A DNA stretch of 64,000 bases from Prevotella sp. P3-122. GTDB taxonomy: Bacteria; Bacteroidota; Bacteroidia; Bacteroidales; Bacteroidaceae. Below the pieces are notes generated by a model. It ran no database searches and was not told where the DNA came from. It saw only the letters and a list, made by a program, of their open reading frames with translations. The translations under genes were made by a program, and so were the position numbers. This document shows positions 45,563-54,260 of this stretch, one piece after another. The stretch spans positions 33,083 to 97,082 of the forward strand of contig NZ_NPJH01000025.1 in assembly GCF_002251365.1 (NCBI RefSeq), given 5' to 3'. Position 1 is the first letter of the stretch, and every line of letters starts with the position of its first letter.

Positions 45563-47392
45563 TCACAAATCCCCGATTACATCATATAGCTTCTGCAGAT
45601 ATGCCTTCCCGGGTTCAATGTTCGCACCAGCAGACTTGCCATCGTCCATGACAGCCCGCTTGGATTTGTTGTCGAATATCAGGCTGTTGTCTTCTGTTAT
45701 CATACCGAACAAGTCGTTCACGGTGAAGAAGGCAAAGTGTGGAACAGCCGGATTGAGCATATCCTTGCTGAACAGCATGTCGTCGTGATTGATGTTCAGC
45801 TGTCCCAGGAGTGTCGCCGCCAAGTCCTGCTGGCTTCCGATGATGTCTACTTCTCCGCCTTTTGCCAAGGCTCCGCCAGTCCATATCATCGGTATGTGAT
45901 AGTGGCCGAGGTCCTCGTTGCTGATGCCGATGGGCCAGCATCCTTGATGGTCAGGAAGAAGTATGACAAGGCTGTTCTTCCACTGCGGGCTTGCCTTTAG
46001 CGCCGAGACGAAGTTGCCTACGCACGAATCAGCGAAGGCGAAGGCATTGAGCCGTTCGTCAGCAAGCCTGTTGTATGGAACGTCAAAGGGCTCGTGCGAG
46101 CTTGATGTCTGTATGATGCGAAGCATGGGGACACCTGCTCTGTCATCCTTCAGGTCGGCCTTCAGACGCTCAAACAATTTGTCGTCTGGCACTCCCCATT
46201 TACTCATTCTATCTTTCACAGGGAATGACATGTCAGAGACAATGTCGTTAATGCCCTGGCTGACAAGATAAGAGCGCATGTTGGTGAAGTCGGCGTCACC
46301 ACCATAGTAGTATTTTGTTCCATATCCGGCCTCTTTCAAGTGGCGGGCTATAGAAGGCAGGTTAGCCGTCTTCTTGGGGTATTTCATCAGGCTCATGTTT
46401 GGTTGTGCAGGAAATCCGCTCAGTATGGCCACCAGCCCCCTGTCGGTACGGAATGAGTTGGCATAGAATCTCGTGAACATCAGTCCGTCCTTGGCAATTG
46501 ATTGCAGCTGAGGCACGGCATCCGTCTCCCAAAGTTTCATGGAGAAACTCTCCATTATAATAATGTATATGTCGGGACGTTGTGTGCTGAGCAATGTGAT
46601 TGTTGAGTCAGAACGCGTATCGGTCATGTGACAGAACAGACTTTCAGCCTCCTCCGCCGGCATGTATCGGTATTGCTCTTTGAAATTCTCCTGATGCCTC
46701 ACGGACTCAATGAAGCTAAACATCGGGTTTACGGCGGAATGGTTCAGGAAAGCGCAGTCTGAGAAATAAACCTTGCCCGTATTGGCCGTAGAGACGGTGA
46801 GGCCACCCCTGATGGGAATAATCAGCAGCAAGGACAGAACGCTCAGCACAATGGTTGTGGCAAGGCGGTTGCCTCCACGGTGTGGATCGAGAAACCCACT
46901 GTGTCTAATGCCCAGGCTAACATACAGGAGCAGGGCGGAAATGGCTGCAGCCAAGAGCAGTATAGCGAGTGTGCCGCCCCAGATAATTTCGCCTGTCATG
47001 CTTGCCATGGCATCTCTTGGAGATGACAGCAAATAGAATACGGGTGTGGAGTCTAAAGGAAATCCCCAATGGCGGTAGAGTCCGGCATTGACAACAAACG
47101 CTGCCGATACAAATAGCGACGAAAGCACAAAGTATACGGCAAGTATGCGGCAGACAATCTGCTGGCGTACCCATACGCTGGCTATCAGGAGCAGGGCGGG
47201 GACAATCATAAGATAGCCCGACATGGAAATGTCGAGAGTCAGGCCATGGAACATCACGTCCAGCCAGTTGGACAGCGTAGTGTCCTCCGGAAGCTTGTCA
47301 TGGTTTATAGCCATAAATAGCGGTTTCTGTAAAACGAAAACCGCTATCCATGATATCATTATCTCGATAAAAGATAGTATCCTTTTTATCAT
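45563..47392 (-). CDS. LTA-synthase-like membrane sulfatase-superfamily phosphotransferase
   Basis: 609 residues from the ATG at 47392. About five N-terminal transmembrane helices (near 8-28, 50-75, 82-104, 135-160, 178-195) precede an extracytoplasmic sulfatase-fold domain (about 270-590). Catalytic features are PDIYIIIMESFS (metal-binding Glu281), ANSFRTDRG with nucleophile Thr316, QTSSSHEPFDVPY and LLPDHQG. The family transfers phosphoglycerol or phosphoethanolamine head groups to glycans or lipids; in Bacteroidota, which lack lipoteichoic acid, the acceptor is probably a lipid A or surface glycan, but this is inferred. It lies 39 bp after the WG-repeat protein gene. Confidence 0.85.
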   Translation of the reverse strand: MIKRILSFIEIMISWIAVFVLQKPLFMAINHDKLPEDTTLSNWLDVMFHGLTLDISMSGYLMIVPALLLIASVWVRQQIVCRILAVYFVLSSLFVSAAFVVNAGLYRHWGFPLDSTPVFYLLSSPRDAMASMTGEIIWGGTLAILLLAAAISALLLYVSLGIRHSGFLDPHRGGNRLATTIVLSVLSLLLIIPIRGGLTVSTANTGKVYFSDCAFLNHSAVNPMFSFIESVRHQENFKEQYRYMPAEEAESLFCHMTDTRSDSTITLLSTQRPDIYIIIMESFSMKLWETDAVPQLQSIAKDGLMFTRFYANSFRTDRGLVAILSGFPAQPNMSLMKYPKKTANLPSIARHLKEAGYGTKYYYGGDADFTNMRSYLVSQGINDIVSDMSFPVKDRMSKWGVPDDKLFERLKADLKDDRAGVPMLRIIQTSSSHEPFDVPYNRLADERLNAFAFADSCVGNFVSALKASPQWKNSLVILLPDHQGCWPIGISNEDLGHYHIPMIWTGGALAKGGEVDIIGSQQDLAATLLGQLNINHDDMLFSKDMLNPAVPHFAFFTVNDLFGMITEDNSLIFDNKSKRAVMDDGKSAGANIEPGKAYLQKLYDVIGDL

Positions 47393-47431
47393 TGTCAATC
47401 TGTACGTTAGTTATTCAGATATGGTGCGCAG

Positions 47432-48082
47432 TCATAACAACGTGGTTTCTTCTCCACATGTAGCCTCGAAGTACGGAGGCTCATCACGCAGCGAGATGTT
47501 GTCGTAGATGAAGTCTGCCACAACGGTGTCCTTGCGGTCGGGAAGAACAAGCCCCATCTTGCCGTTCTTCTGCGCAATGATTGGCATGGTGCGCAGGTCG
47601 TCGACGTAGACGTATGGGGTGCGGAGGAAATCGTACTGGGCAGAAAGCAGTATGTTGCCATCGGCATCCTTGATGCCATATTTGCCGTTCTCCTCGTATA
47701 CCTCGTGGAATCTTATGTACTTGCCTTTTATCCTATTCAGATAGTATACCCAGCGGCGCTTGTCGTTTACCATCTGAAGCATGTAGCTGAACGTGTCGCA
47801 ATAGTTTGCCATCGCACGGGTCAGCACAATCTTCCAGTCCAAGCCGCTGAGCACCTTCCTGTTCAGGTCTATATATAGTGCTATCGCATGCTCTTTCTCT
47901 CGTTGTGACATGCTGCTCAGACGTTCCTCAAACTTGAGCATCGTGTTCTTCGACCCGGACATGGCCTTTATATATCTGTGAATCTGTCTCCCAACTTCGT
48001 CACAGACAAATTTGTCTATTTGTCTCTCCTCGATAGGGTCAGTCCATATCTCATCCTTCGGACTATCATCATTGTTCGCCAT
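47432..48082 (-). CDS. Hypothetical protein with C-terminal WG-type repeats
   Basis: 216 residues, no signal peptide or membrane segment. The N-terminal ~115 residues are helical and charged, unassigned. Residues about 130-205 show two WG-repeat-like units (NGKYGIKDADGNILLSAQYDFL and NGKMGLVLPDRKDTVVADFIYDNI), a beta fold found in many Bacteroidota proteins of unknown function. It is followed at 39 bp by the LTA-synthase-like gene, and has its own promoter (TTTG-N18-TAAATTTG, 48128-48157). A cytoplasmic protein is inferred; function unknown. Confidence 0.7.
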   Translation of the reverse strand: MANNDDSPKDEIWTDPIEERQIDKFVCDEVGRQIHRYIKAMSGSKNTMLKFEERLSSMSQREKEHAIALYIDLNRKVLSGLDWKIVLTRAMANYCDTFSYMLQMVNDKRRWVYYLNRIKGKYIRFHEVYEENGKYGIKDADGNILLSAQYDFLRTPYVYVDDLRTMPIIAQKNGKMGLVLPDRKDTVVADFIYDNISLRDEPPYFEATCGEETTLL

Positions 48083-48127
48083 AACAATCAGTTTTTGGTT
48101 GGTAGCAAATATGAATTATCTCTTTTG

Positions 48128-48157
48128 CAAATTTACTACATTTTTTTTATTCAGCAA
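48128..48157 (-). promoter_or_regulatory. Promoter of the WG-repeat protein gene
   Basis: On the minus strand TTTG (48154-48157), 18 bp, TAAATTTG (48128-48135), about 45 bp before the ATG at 48082. Confidence 0.55.
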
Positions 48158-48358
48158 AAAAACATAAGGTTTTTTACAGCAGATAAGCATGCTTTGTGTG
48201 ATAAATGTTACGTTGAAATTGCGAAGTGGCATAAAGGCTTCACCACGGCATAATTCCGCGCCCGCCCTTGCCAGGTCGTTAGTTCTTCACATGGCTCAGT
48301 TGTTACAACGAGCAAAATCATTAACGGATGTTAAATCCATGAATTTGTACATCATATT

Positions 48359-48390
48359 TTTGGCAGTTACGGAAAAAAGCCATACCTTTG
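48359..48390 (+). promoter_or_regulatory. tRNA-Ser promoter
   Basis: TTTG (48359-48362), 20 bp, TACCTTTG (48383-48390): a full Bacteroidota consensus promoter 36 bp before the tRNA. Confidence 0.8.
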
Positions 48391-48426
48391 CACCGCTTTT
48401 AGACCAAGAGCCTGTTTCTAACAGAA

Positions 48427-48511
48427 GGAGAGATGGTAGAGTGGTCGATTACAACGGTCTTGAAAACCGTCGTGCTGAGAGGCACCGGGGGTTCGAATCC
48501 CTCTCTCTCCG
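48427..48511 (+). tRNA. tRNA-Ser (anticodon TGA), integration site of the mobile element
   Basis: 85 nt with a long variable arm. Acceptor arms GGAGAGA / TCTCTCC, discriminator G; anticodon arm ACGGT-CTTGAAA-ACCGT with TGA; T-arm GGTTCGAATCC. The 3' end forms the left attachment repeat of the element that follows, and the gene remains intact after integration. Confidence 0.96.
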
Positions 48512-48512
48512 C
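48500..48512 (+). other. attL core of the NBU2-like element
   Basis: CCTCTCTCTCCGC at the 3' end of tRNA-Ser, repeated exactly at 59736-59748. From memory, NBU2 integrates at a 13-bp core of nearly the same sequence in tRNA-Ser genes of Bacteroides. Confidence 0.85.
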
Positions 48513-48546
48513 AACAAACGCTGAAAATCAGCAGATTGCAAAACAA

Positions 48547-48594
48547 ACACCCAGTTTTACACCCAAGAATGTAAAGTCGGGTGTTTTTGTTTTA
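48547..48594 (+). terminator. Element-borne terminator just after tRNA-Ser
   Basis: ACACCC (48547-48552) pairs GGGTGT (48579-48584), with an inner TTTAC/GTAAA stem, followed by TTTTGTTTT. It would end tRNA-Ser transcription that has lost its native terminator to the insertion. Confidence 0.65.
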
Positions 48595-48838
48595 TTTAAG
48601 ATAATACAACCACTACATAATAAAAGAGTAGCGATATTAAAAGAATCCGATGAGAAAAGACTAATATTTATCTATCCATTCAGTTTGATTTTTCAGGACT
48701 TTACATCGTCCTGAAAGTATTTGTTATTGTATTCCAACGTCAGGAGTGGATTATAATACAAGTTTTTTGTGTGGATAGAATTTCGTTTTGCTTAATGTAC
48801 GAAAGTACTTATCTATAAACGCATGAAATATTAGCACA

Positions 48839-50044
48839 ATGAATCATTGGAAATCAACTTTGGCAGTGATAGGAATAGGCCAACTCATATCTATTTTAAC
48901 AAGTACGATTGTTGGCTTCTCCATTATTTTTTGGATTAGCAACGAATTTAAATCCCCGACAGCTTTATCTCTGGCTATTTTAGCTGGATTTTTACCACAA
49001 TTTGTATTAGGCTTGTTTGCCGGGGTCTATGTTGACAGATGGAATCGAAAGAAAACGATGTTTTATTCGGACTTGTTCATCGCGTTCTGTACCCTATGTC
49101 TTTTTATTGTGATAACCAAGGGTTATAAAGACCTTTCTTTTTTTTATCTATTGACTGCTTGTCGTTCAATAGGCAGTACGTTTCATGCACCTGCTTTACA
49201 GGCAAGCATCCCTCTACTGGTTCCCAAGCACCATCTTGTCAGGGTATCAGGTTTGTACCATTCCATTCAATCCTTCAGTGAGGTGATAGCTCCCGTTGTA
49301 GGGGCAAGCCTCGTTGTTTGGCTTCCCATACAGTATATTCTGCTCATAGATGTGATCGGAGCTGTTGCTGCTTGTCTGACCTTACTTTGTGTCCAGATTC
49401 CTTCTCTTCAAAAAACGAAAGTTCTTCCAGATTTCAAAAAAGAACTGACGGAATGTTGGCATACCTTGCGGCGTACAATGGGCATTTTGCCTTTATTCGT
49501 ATGCTTTACGCTGGTGACTTTTGTCCTTATGCCTGTTTTTACGTTATTTCCTTTTATGACGCTTCTGCATTTCAACGGAAACATTTTGCAAATGGGAGTT
49601 GTGGAAATGGGTTGGGGCTCAGGGGCATTGTTGGGCGGTTTAGTACTTGCCTGTAAGGCTTTGAAAAGCAAGCAAACATTAGTGATGCATACGGCTTATG
49701 TGATATTGGGATTGTATCTGATTAGCGCCAGTTATTTACCATCAAGCGCATTTATAGGTTTTGTTTGCCTAACATTTACAGGAGGCATAGCCTATTCCAT
49801 TTACCATGCGCTTTTCATCGCTATTATTCAGCAGAACTTGGCTTCGGACATGCTTGGACGGACTTTTTCTCTCATCTTTAGTTTGAGTACCTTTCCATCA
49901 ATGCTGGGTATCGTAGCTTCAGGATATTGGGTGGAAGCATGGGGTATCACATCCGTCTTTATGATCAGCGGATGGGTTATCTTTCTGATTGGAGTGGGTG
50001 CAAATTTTATTTCTTCAATCAAGCAGTTGGATAATTACGCATAG
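48839..50044 (+). CDS. mef(En2): MFS macrolide efflux pump, Mef(En2)-like
   Basis: 401 residues, a twelve-helix major facilitator. The start MNHWKSTLAVIGIGQLISILTSTIVGFSIIFWI, the motif-A-like GVYVDRWNRKKTMFYSDL (about 62-79) and the overall length are those of the Mef group of macrolide exporters, which move 14- and 15-membered macrolides out with protons. NBU2 carries such a gene (described as mefE-like), and the lincosamide gene follows 24 bp downstream as in NBU2, so they are co-transcribed. Activity is predicted, not shown; some Mef homologues from anaerobes give only weak resistance. Confidence 0.88.
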   Translation: MNHWKSTLAVIGIGQLISILTSTIVGFSIIFWISNEFKSPTALSLAILAGFLPQFVLGLFAGVYVDRWNRKKTMFYSDLFIAFCTLCLFIVITKGYKDLSFFYLLTACRSIGSTFHAPALQASIPLLVPKHHLVRVSGLYHSIQSFSEVIAPVVGASLVVWLPIQYILLIDVIGAVAACLTLLCVQIPSLQKTKVLPDFKKELTECWHTLRRTMGILPLFVCFTLVTFVLMPVFTLFPFMTLLHFNGNILQMGVVEMGWGSGALLGGLVLACKALKSKQTLVMHTAYVILGLYLISASYLPSSAFIGFVCLTFTGGIAYSIYHALFIAIIQQNLASDMLGRTFSLIFSLSTFPSMLGIVASGYWVEAWGITSVFMISGWVIFLIGVGANFISSIKQLDNYA

Positions 50045-50068
50045 TATTATTTATTAAAGAATTATTAT

Positions 50069-50581
50069 ATGACAAAGAAAGAACACACTACGATTACAGA
50101 GTTATTTCAAGTTTTGGACTTGTTGGAAAGCCTGGACATGCAGTTTTGGTTGGATGGAGGCTGGGGAGTGGATGTCTTGTACGGACAGCAAACCCGCTTG
50201 CATAGAGATATTGACATTGATTTTGATGCCAATTATACAGACCAACTCCTTGATCTTTTGCAGGAGAGAGGATATCAAATTGAAACAAATTGGTTGCCCA
50301 CCCGTGTGGAACTGTATAGCAAAGAATTAGGCTATATTGATATCCATCCTTTTGTCTTGAATGCGGACGGCACTTCCAAACAAGCCGACTTGGATGGAGG
50401 CTGGTATGAATTTCAACCGGACTATTTTGGAACAGCAGTCTTTGAAGGCAGAAGCATCCCTTGCATTTCTGCAAAAGGGCAACAAGTATTCCATTCGGGC
50501 TACGATTTAAGAGAGAAGGATATTCACGATTTATCTATAATTAAACAATGTATAACAACAATGAGCCTAACAATTAGATAA
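50069..50581 (+). CDS. lnu(AN2): Lincosamide nucleotidyltransferase, Lnu(AN2)-like
   Basis: 170 residues, a small cytoplasmic nucleotidyltransferase of the LinA type that adenylylates lincomycin and clindamycin. The catalytic region WLDGGWGVDVLYG with a following RLHRDIDIDFDA (two carboxylates near 50-54) is the Pol-beta-like GG...DxD metal site, and DLDGGWYEFQPDYFGTAVF lies nearer the C-terminus. Length and sequence style fit the NBU2 gene. It is 24 bp after mef and ends 11 bp before the broken GNAT frame. A separate antisense frame covering part of it is a shadow. Confidence 0.9.
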   Translation: MTKKEHTTITELFQVLDLLESLDMQFWLDGGWGVDVLYGQQTRLHRDIDIDFDANYTDQLLDLLQERGYQIETNWLPTRVELYSKELGYIDIHPFVLNADGTSKQADLDGGWYEFQPDYFGTAVFEGRSIPCISAKGQQVFHSGYDLREKDIHDLSIIKQCITTMSLTIR

Positions 50582-50591
50582 GAACAAGAAA

Positions 50592-50956
50592 ATGACAGAA
50601 AAACAAATTGTCTGGTATATCTTACTTACAGAAGTAAAGATAGACAGTGACACCCAGTCTGTCACATCCCTGAGTGTAGCTCCATTGGCAGTCTTGCCGG
50701 AATTCCAGCGTAAGGGAATTGGGGGGGGATGTTGATTCAGTAAGCCCATCAGAGGGCAGCACTTTTGGGTTACGGCACAGCAGTCGTATTGGGGCATAAA
50801 GAGTATTATCCTCGATTTGGCTATCGCAAGGCTATCGATTTAGGAATTGAATTTCCTTTCGAAGTCTCTCATGAATATTGCATGGTGGCTGAATTAATAC
50901 CTGGAGCTACTGAGAATGTGAAAGGTATGGTTTGTTATCCAACTGACTTTAAATAG
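50592..50956 (+). pseudogene. Broken GNAT acetyltransferase (YhbS-type)
   Basis: The first part (50592 on) reads MTEKQIVWYILLTEVKID...SVAPLAVLPEFQRKGIG, the acetyl-CoA-binding segment of a GNAT enzyme. An 8-G run (50721-50728) shifts the frame to a stop; with six Gs the frame would continue as GGMLIQ, but then meets TAA at 50741, where CAA would be expected. After that it reads GYGTAVVLGHKEYYPRFGYRKAIDLGIEFPFEVSHEYCMVAELIPG, the normal C-terminus. The N-terminal ~50 residues of the family are also missing. So it has a frameshift, a stop and a 5' truncation and is not functional as read. Confidence 0.8.
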
Positions 50957-50984
50957 TTTAACAAGTAAAATTCATTATATAACT

Positions 50985-51013
50985 CGGACTGGGTATTTCA
51001 ATTTCCCAGTCCG
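50985..51013. terminator. Bidirectional terminator between convergent genes
   Basis: Perfect 9-bp stem CGGACTGGG (50985-50993) / CCCAGTCCG (51005-51013), 11-nt loop, between the GNAT remnant and the opposing NTF2-like gene. Confidence 0.65.
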
Positions 51014-51027
51014 TATTCTGATAGTAC

Positions 51028-51381
51028 TTATTCAATTGGAAGATTGTGTTGCTTCAAGAATGAAAGTTTATCCCAATACCCTCTTTGAAAGACGATTTTG
51101 TTATCTTTTACATGAAAAAATCCGCATCCACGAAGTCCAAGAGAGTCTTTCCATTCCATGATAGCCCATTCGCCATCTTCAAAAATATTTTCCACCATAC
51201 AAACCATTTTAGCAGTGGCAAATTCATTCACAAACATTTTGTAGATTGATTCTTTACCTATTATTGGTTCGTTTGCGACTTGATGATTTACTGCATTAGT
51301 AGCATACAGCTCTGCTATATGATAAGCATCTGCTTTGTTAAAGCAATCTATCCATTTTTCCAAAACTTCTTTAGGCTTCAT
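51028..51381 (-). CDS. NTF2-like (SnoaL-type) small protein
   Basis: 117 residues, no signal. The cone-shaped alpha+beta NTF2 fold is suggested by an N-terminal helix VLEKWIDCFNKADAYHIAELYATNAVNHQ, the 'IIGKESIYKMFVNEFA' helix and beta strands ending GCGFFHVKDNKIVFQRGYWDKLSFL, which is the usual SnoaL closing motif. Such proteins are often isomerases, cyclases or binding proteins of unknown substrate. It is convergent with the resistance genes and lies 89 bp before the relaxase stop. It is probably cargo. Confidence 0.75.
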   Translation of the reverse strand: MKPKEVLEKWIDCFNKADAYHIAELYATNAVNHQVANEPIIGKESIYKMFVNEFATAKMVCMVENIFEDGEWAIMEWKDSLGLRGCGFFHVKDNKIVFQRGYWDKLSFLKQHNLPIE

Positions 51382-51469
51382 TTTTTATAAATTCTTAGGA
51401 TTTTGATTCTGTAATAAAAACAATCTGTTTGGATGCATAGATACTTGATTTTATTAATAATAGGCTATT

Positions 51470-52873
51470 CTATATTCTAAATCCTCTGGATTTTTGCTCT
51501 CTCTGCACCGAGTTACGTAGATTCTGCTGTAACTTTTCCCATTGTTCCTTAAACCATTGTACTATGGGTTGTCGGTTTATGGTCAGCATAAGCTTACCAC
51601 TATCCATCGGATGTTTCTCAACCCTAAAAATATCATTCTTGATGTCAAATTTCCACCTGTGTTCTTCGGAATAAATTTTGCCACTACATTGTATGGATTC
51701 TTTCTTTGTCAAGAGGTTTTCTATCATGTCTTTGGTAAACCCGATAACAGCGCATAATTTTTCCATTCTCAACATCTCTTTGAACATGGGAAACCATTTG
51801 TGGGCTTTTTCAAGCAAGGTGCTCAATCGTGATATTTCCTTGTCTTTGGCTTCAAGTTCTTGATTATGTATTCTTTGAAGATTACGAATTTGTCTGCTAT
51901 GCTGTTCCTGTATTTGTTGTATCTGAATTTTTAATTCATCAGTAGCTTTGTCCCGTTTGGTAATTTCCTGATGTAGCTGCTCGATGTGATGTTCCAGTTC
52001 TTTCAGCTTACCGCTTCCGAAAAGAGAACCTACACCGCTTGCTATGGCGGTAGCAGCATTGGTGGCTGTTTTCTTTAGTTTGTCCGTGCGTATCTCTGCT
52101 TTTACCTGTTTGAGTTCCTGTTCGGCAAGGCTTACTTGTTGTTCCTTGTGTCGCTTGGTTTCCTCTATACGTTGCAGTTCGGCTTTCTGCTTCTCAATGA
52201 TGAAATCATTTCGTTCCAGATGCTCTTTACCTGTGACAGCTTTTGCCTGTCCACGTTCCATCAGGAGAATATCGGAAGCAAGGGTCTGCATGGTTGCCAT
52301 ATCCTCGTCATTGAGCTTTCGGCTCTTTCCAGTTTCATGGTTCATCCAGTCGAATACGACATGAGCATGATAATTTGGTTTGAACCATCTGTTACCGACT
52401 TGGAAGCTCTCCTTGTCTTCTGCTTCCGGCTGACCGTTCAGCCAATGCCCTTCGTCTTTATGCAGGAAAATCTGTAGCGGAGTGATGCCCCAGCGTCTTT
52501 GGCACTCTTCACCGAATTTGCGTACATCAGCCAGTGTGGTGTCCGGTCTGATAAGCAATACTCCTTCACGGATGGGTGAGCATCCCGCCACCTTGATAAT
52601 CTTTCCATTCTTTCCCTTGCGTTCCCTTTCCTTTTCCTGCATGGCACGTCCGGTCTTTTCCTTGACCATTTGCTTGATATTGTCATAATGAGTTCGCAGT
52701 TCGGGAGTGCCGAAGTCGGGATTTATCCACTGTTCGTTATCGGTGGAAAGTTCGGGAACGACATAGATTCTGGACTCCCCGATATTACGCATATACTCGG
52801 CAGTCCTTCGGTTGTGTGCCTCGCTCGATGCGATGTTGCAAGGCTTGATATGTATGCTTGATTTTGTTGCCAT
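51470..52873 (-). CDS. mobN2: MobV-type relaxase (NBU mobilization protein)
   Basis: 467 residues. The N-terminal relaxase domain (about 1-220) has LHKDEGHWLNG (His138, His143) and PNYHAHVVFDWMNHETG (His169, His171), the HUH-like histidine cluster of MobV/Pre relaxases, which nick at oriT and stay bound to the strand during transfer. Residues about 220-360 form a long coiled coil (repeated Gln/Glu/Lys/Leu), and 370-467 an unassigned domain. NBU elements use a MobN protein with a helper conjugative transposon. It lies 211 bp from the primase, with a repeat-rich region between that is the best candidate for oriT. The gene symbol is by analogy to NBU2. Confidence 0.88.
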   Translation of the reverse strand: MATKSSIHIKPCNIASSEAHNRRTAEYMRNIGESRIYVVPELSTDNEQWINPDFGTPELRTHYDNIKQMVKEKTGRAMQEKERERKGKNGKIIKVAGCSPIREGVLLIRPDTTLADVRKFGEECQRRWGITPLQIFLHKDEGHWLNGQPEAEDKESFQVGNRWFKPNYHAHVVFDWMNHETGKSRKLNDEDMATMQTLASDILLMERGQAKAVTGKEHLERNDFIIEKQKAELQRIEETKRHKEQQVSLAEQELKQVKAEIRTDKLKKTATNAATAIASGVGSLFGSGKLKELEHHIEQLHQEITKRDKATDELKIQIQQIQEQHSRQIRNLQRIHNQELEAKDKEISRLSTLLEKAHKWFPMFKEMLRMEKLCAVIGFTKDMIENLLTKKESIQCSGKIYSEEHRWKFDIKNDIFRVEKHPMDSGKLMLTINRQPIVQWFKEQWEKLQQNLRNSVQREQKSRGFRI

Positions 52874-52879
52874 AGCTTC

Positions 52880-53086
52880 TTTCCTTTGTTTACAATTGAT
52901 TTACTTTGCTCGCTTTCGCAGAGGGGTTCTTAGGGGTAACCCATAAGCGGAGATTGCAAAGAGAGGGTCACTCTTTGCTCGGGGTTCTCAGGGGTGAAAC
53001 GCCCTGAGTGGGTCATTAGGGCAAAGCCCTAATCCCCTCGGGAGAGCCCACAACTACGAAAGCGAAGCGTGTAGTTATAGTGGGCT
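52880..53086 (-). other. Candidate oriT region upstream of the relaxase gene
   Basis: A gap of about 210 bp between relaxase start and primase stop. It contains TTAGGGCAAAGCCCTAA (17 bp palindromic), repeated GGGGTTCT-AGGGGT words, and an interrupted hairpin AGCCCAC...AACTAC / GTAGTT..GTGGGCT (53045-53086) overlapping the primase stop. oriT next to mob is usual in NBUs; the nick site cannot be placed from sequence. Confidence 0.45.
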
Positions 53087-54044
53087 ATAACCGGAAGCCT
53101 TTCGGTTTCTTGGATAGTGTATCATTCCTCTTTTTGACAGATTGCGCTTGCTCTTTCCTATCGGCTATTCGTTTCTGTAAATATTCGTTCAGATCTTTAC
53201 ATCCACTGTAGATTTGCGAGGCGTCACGTATATACCGGGTAGCATCATACTCCTTTCTGATTTGCTGTATTGCTTCCATTCCTGCACGGTCATTGTCAAA
53301 GAAACAGTGGATGCGCTCATAGCTTCCCAACGGATAGAGTGCCTTGGGAACATTGGCTACGGAATTAAGAACTATGTAATCCTGTCTGTCGAAGTCGGGT
53401 GATTGCGGACAGCTTTCCAGTCTTAAGGTCAGAAAGGAAAGGTAATCCATAAATCCCTCAAAAACGTAACATGCACTCCTTGGCTTTCCTGACTGTCTGA
53501 TATGGGATATTTCTTTTGGTGCGATACATCCCTTGAAATATCGGTTGCGGATTTCATATCCACCCGATATGTTCGGAAAAGCAATGGCGAAATAACGTTT
53601 GCCGTTGTGGGTGAAACGGGCTTCCTTACATTCTCTTTTCGCCAGTGCCGTGTTTATCCCTCTTTCCTGTAGATAGGCAAGCAGGGCAGGAGAAGTCAGC
53701 TGTACAATGTCCAACTCCTGAAAACTCGGTTCGGAAAATGACTGCTTGCCAAAAGAGAAAGATACGGGACGGATGTGCGGAGTCTGTTCCTCGATTTTCT
53801 GTAGAAGATAAGGTACATAGTCGGAATAGTAGAGTTCCTGTGCCAGTGCAATGATATTTCCACCTTTACCAATTGCAAAATCATACCATTGGTTGCGTTC
53901 GGTATTTATTTTGAACGAGGGCTCTGTCTCTTCCCGTAACGGGGATTTATACCACAGGTTGATACCTTGCTGCTTGACGGGAGAATGTCCCAAACTGTAC
54001 AGAAAATCCGCTATCCTGATTTGTTTTGCTGTTTGTATATCCAT
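53085..54044 (-). CDS. prmN2: Toprim primase of the mobile element
   Basis: 319 residues. The N-terminus (LWYKSPLREETEPSFKI, NQWYDFAIGKGGNIIALAQ) resembles the zinc-binding entry region of DnaG-type primases but lacks a clear Cys cluster. The Toprim core is VFEGFMDYLSFL (about 198-209) and CFFDNDRAGMEAIQQI (about 252-267), with the carboxylates that bind Mg. The C-terminus is basic. NBU elements carry a primase (prmN) thought to start replication after transfer. It is adjacent to the iteron-like repeats and the RepA-like ATPase, making a replication module. Confidence 0.85.
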   Translation of the reverse strand: MDIQTAKQIRIADFLYSLGHSPVKQQGINLWYKSPLREETEPSFKINTERNQWYDFAIGKGGNIIALAQELYYSDYVPYLLQKIEEQTPHIRPVSFSFGKQSFSEPSFQELDIVQLTSPALLAYLQERGINTALAKRECKEARFTHNGKRYFAIAFPNISGGYEIRNRYFKGCIAPKEISHIRQSGKPRSACYVFEGFMDYLSFLTLRLESCPQSPDFDRQDYIVLNSVANVPKALYPLGSYERIHCFFDNDRAGMEAIQQIRKEYDATRYIRDASQIYSGCKDLNEYLQKRIADRKEQAQSVKKRNDTLSKKPKGFRL

Positions 54045-54123
54045 AATAAGATGAGTGTTTGAATAATGGTTGGAATATTTATTTCTCTTTTCGCCCGTAC
54101 CTTTTTATGAAGTACGGTCTGTA

Positions 54124-54247
54124 TAATCACTTCACTTTATTTTCGTATATATAGGATACGGTAATAAAGTGAAGCGGTTTTACATTCTCTGCAATCGCTT
54201 CGCTTTATCCTTAATATATAGACCTGCCGAATAAAGTGAAGTGATTA
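54124..54247. repeat. Four alternating inverted repeats: candidate replication origin
   Basis: An 18-bp perfect inverted pair TAATCACTTCACTTTATT (54124-54141) and AATAAAGTGAAGTGATTA (54230-54247) encloses a second pair ATAAAGTGAAGCG (54164-54176) / CGCTTCGCTTTAT (54196-54208) with one mismatch. The shared word ATAAAGTGAAG occurs four times in alternating orientation. It lies between the primase and the RepA-like ATPase gene, with an A/T-rich centre, which fits an iteron-type origin or an autoregulation site. Confidence 0.8.
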
Positions 54248-54260
54248 CAGGTTAGACGGT

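Noticed and set aside
48345..48355. Fourth copy of the TGTACA repeat at the tRNA-Ser promoter
   Set aside because: Only TTTGTACATCA matches (11 bases); the second TGTACA word and the flanking arm are absent, so chance similarity is likely.
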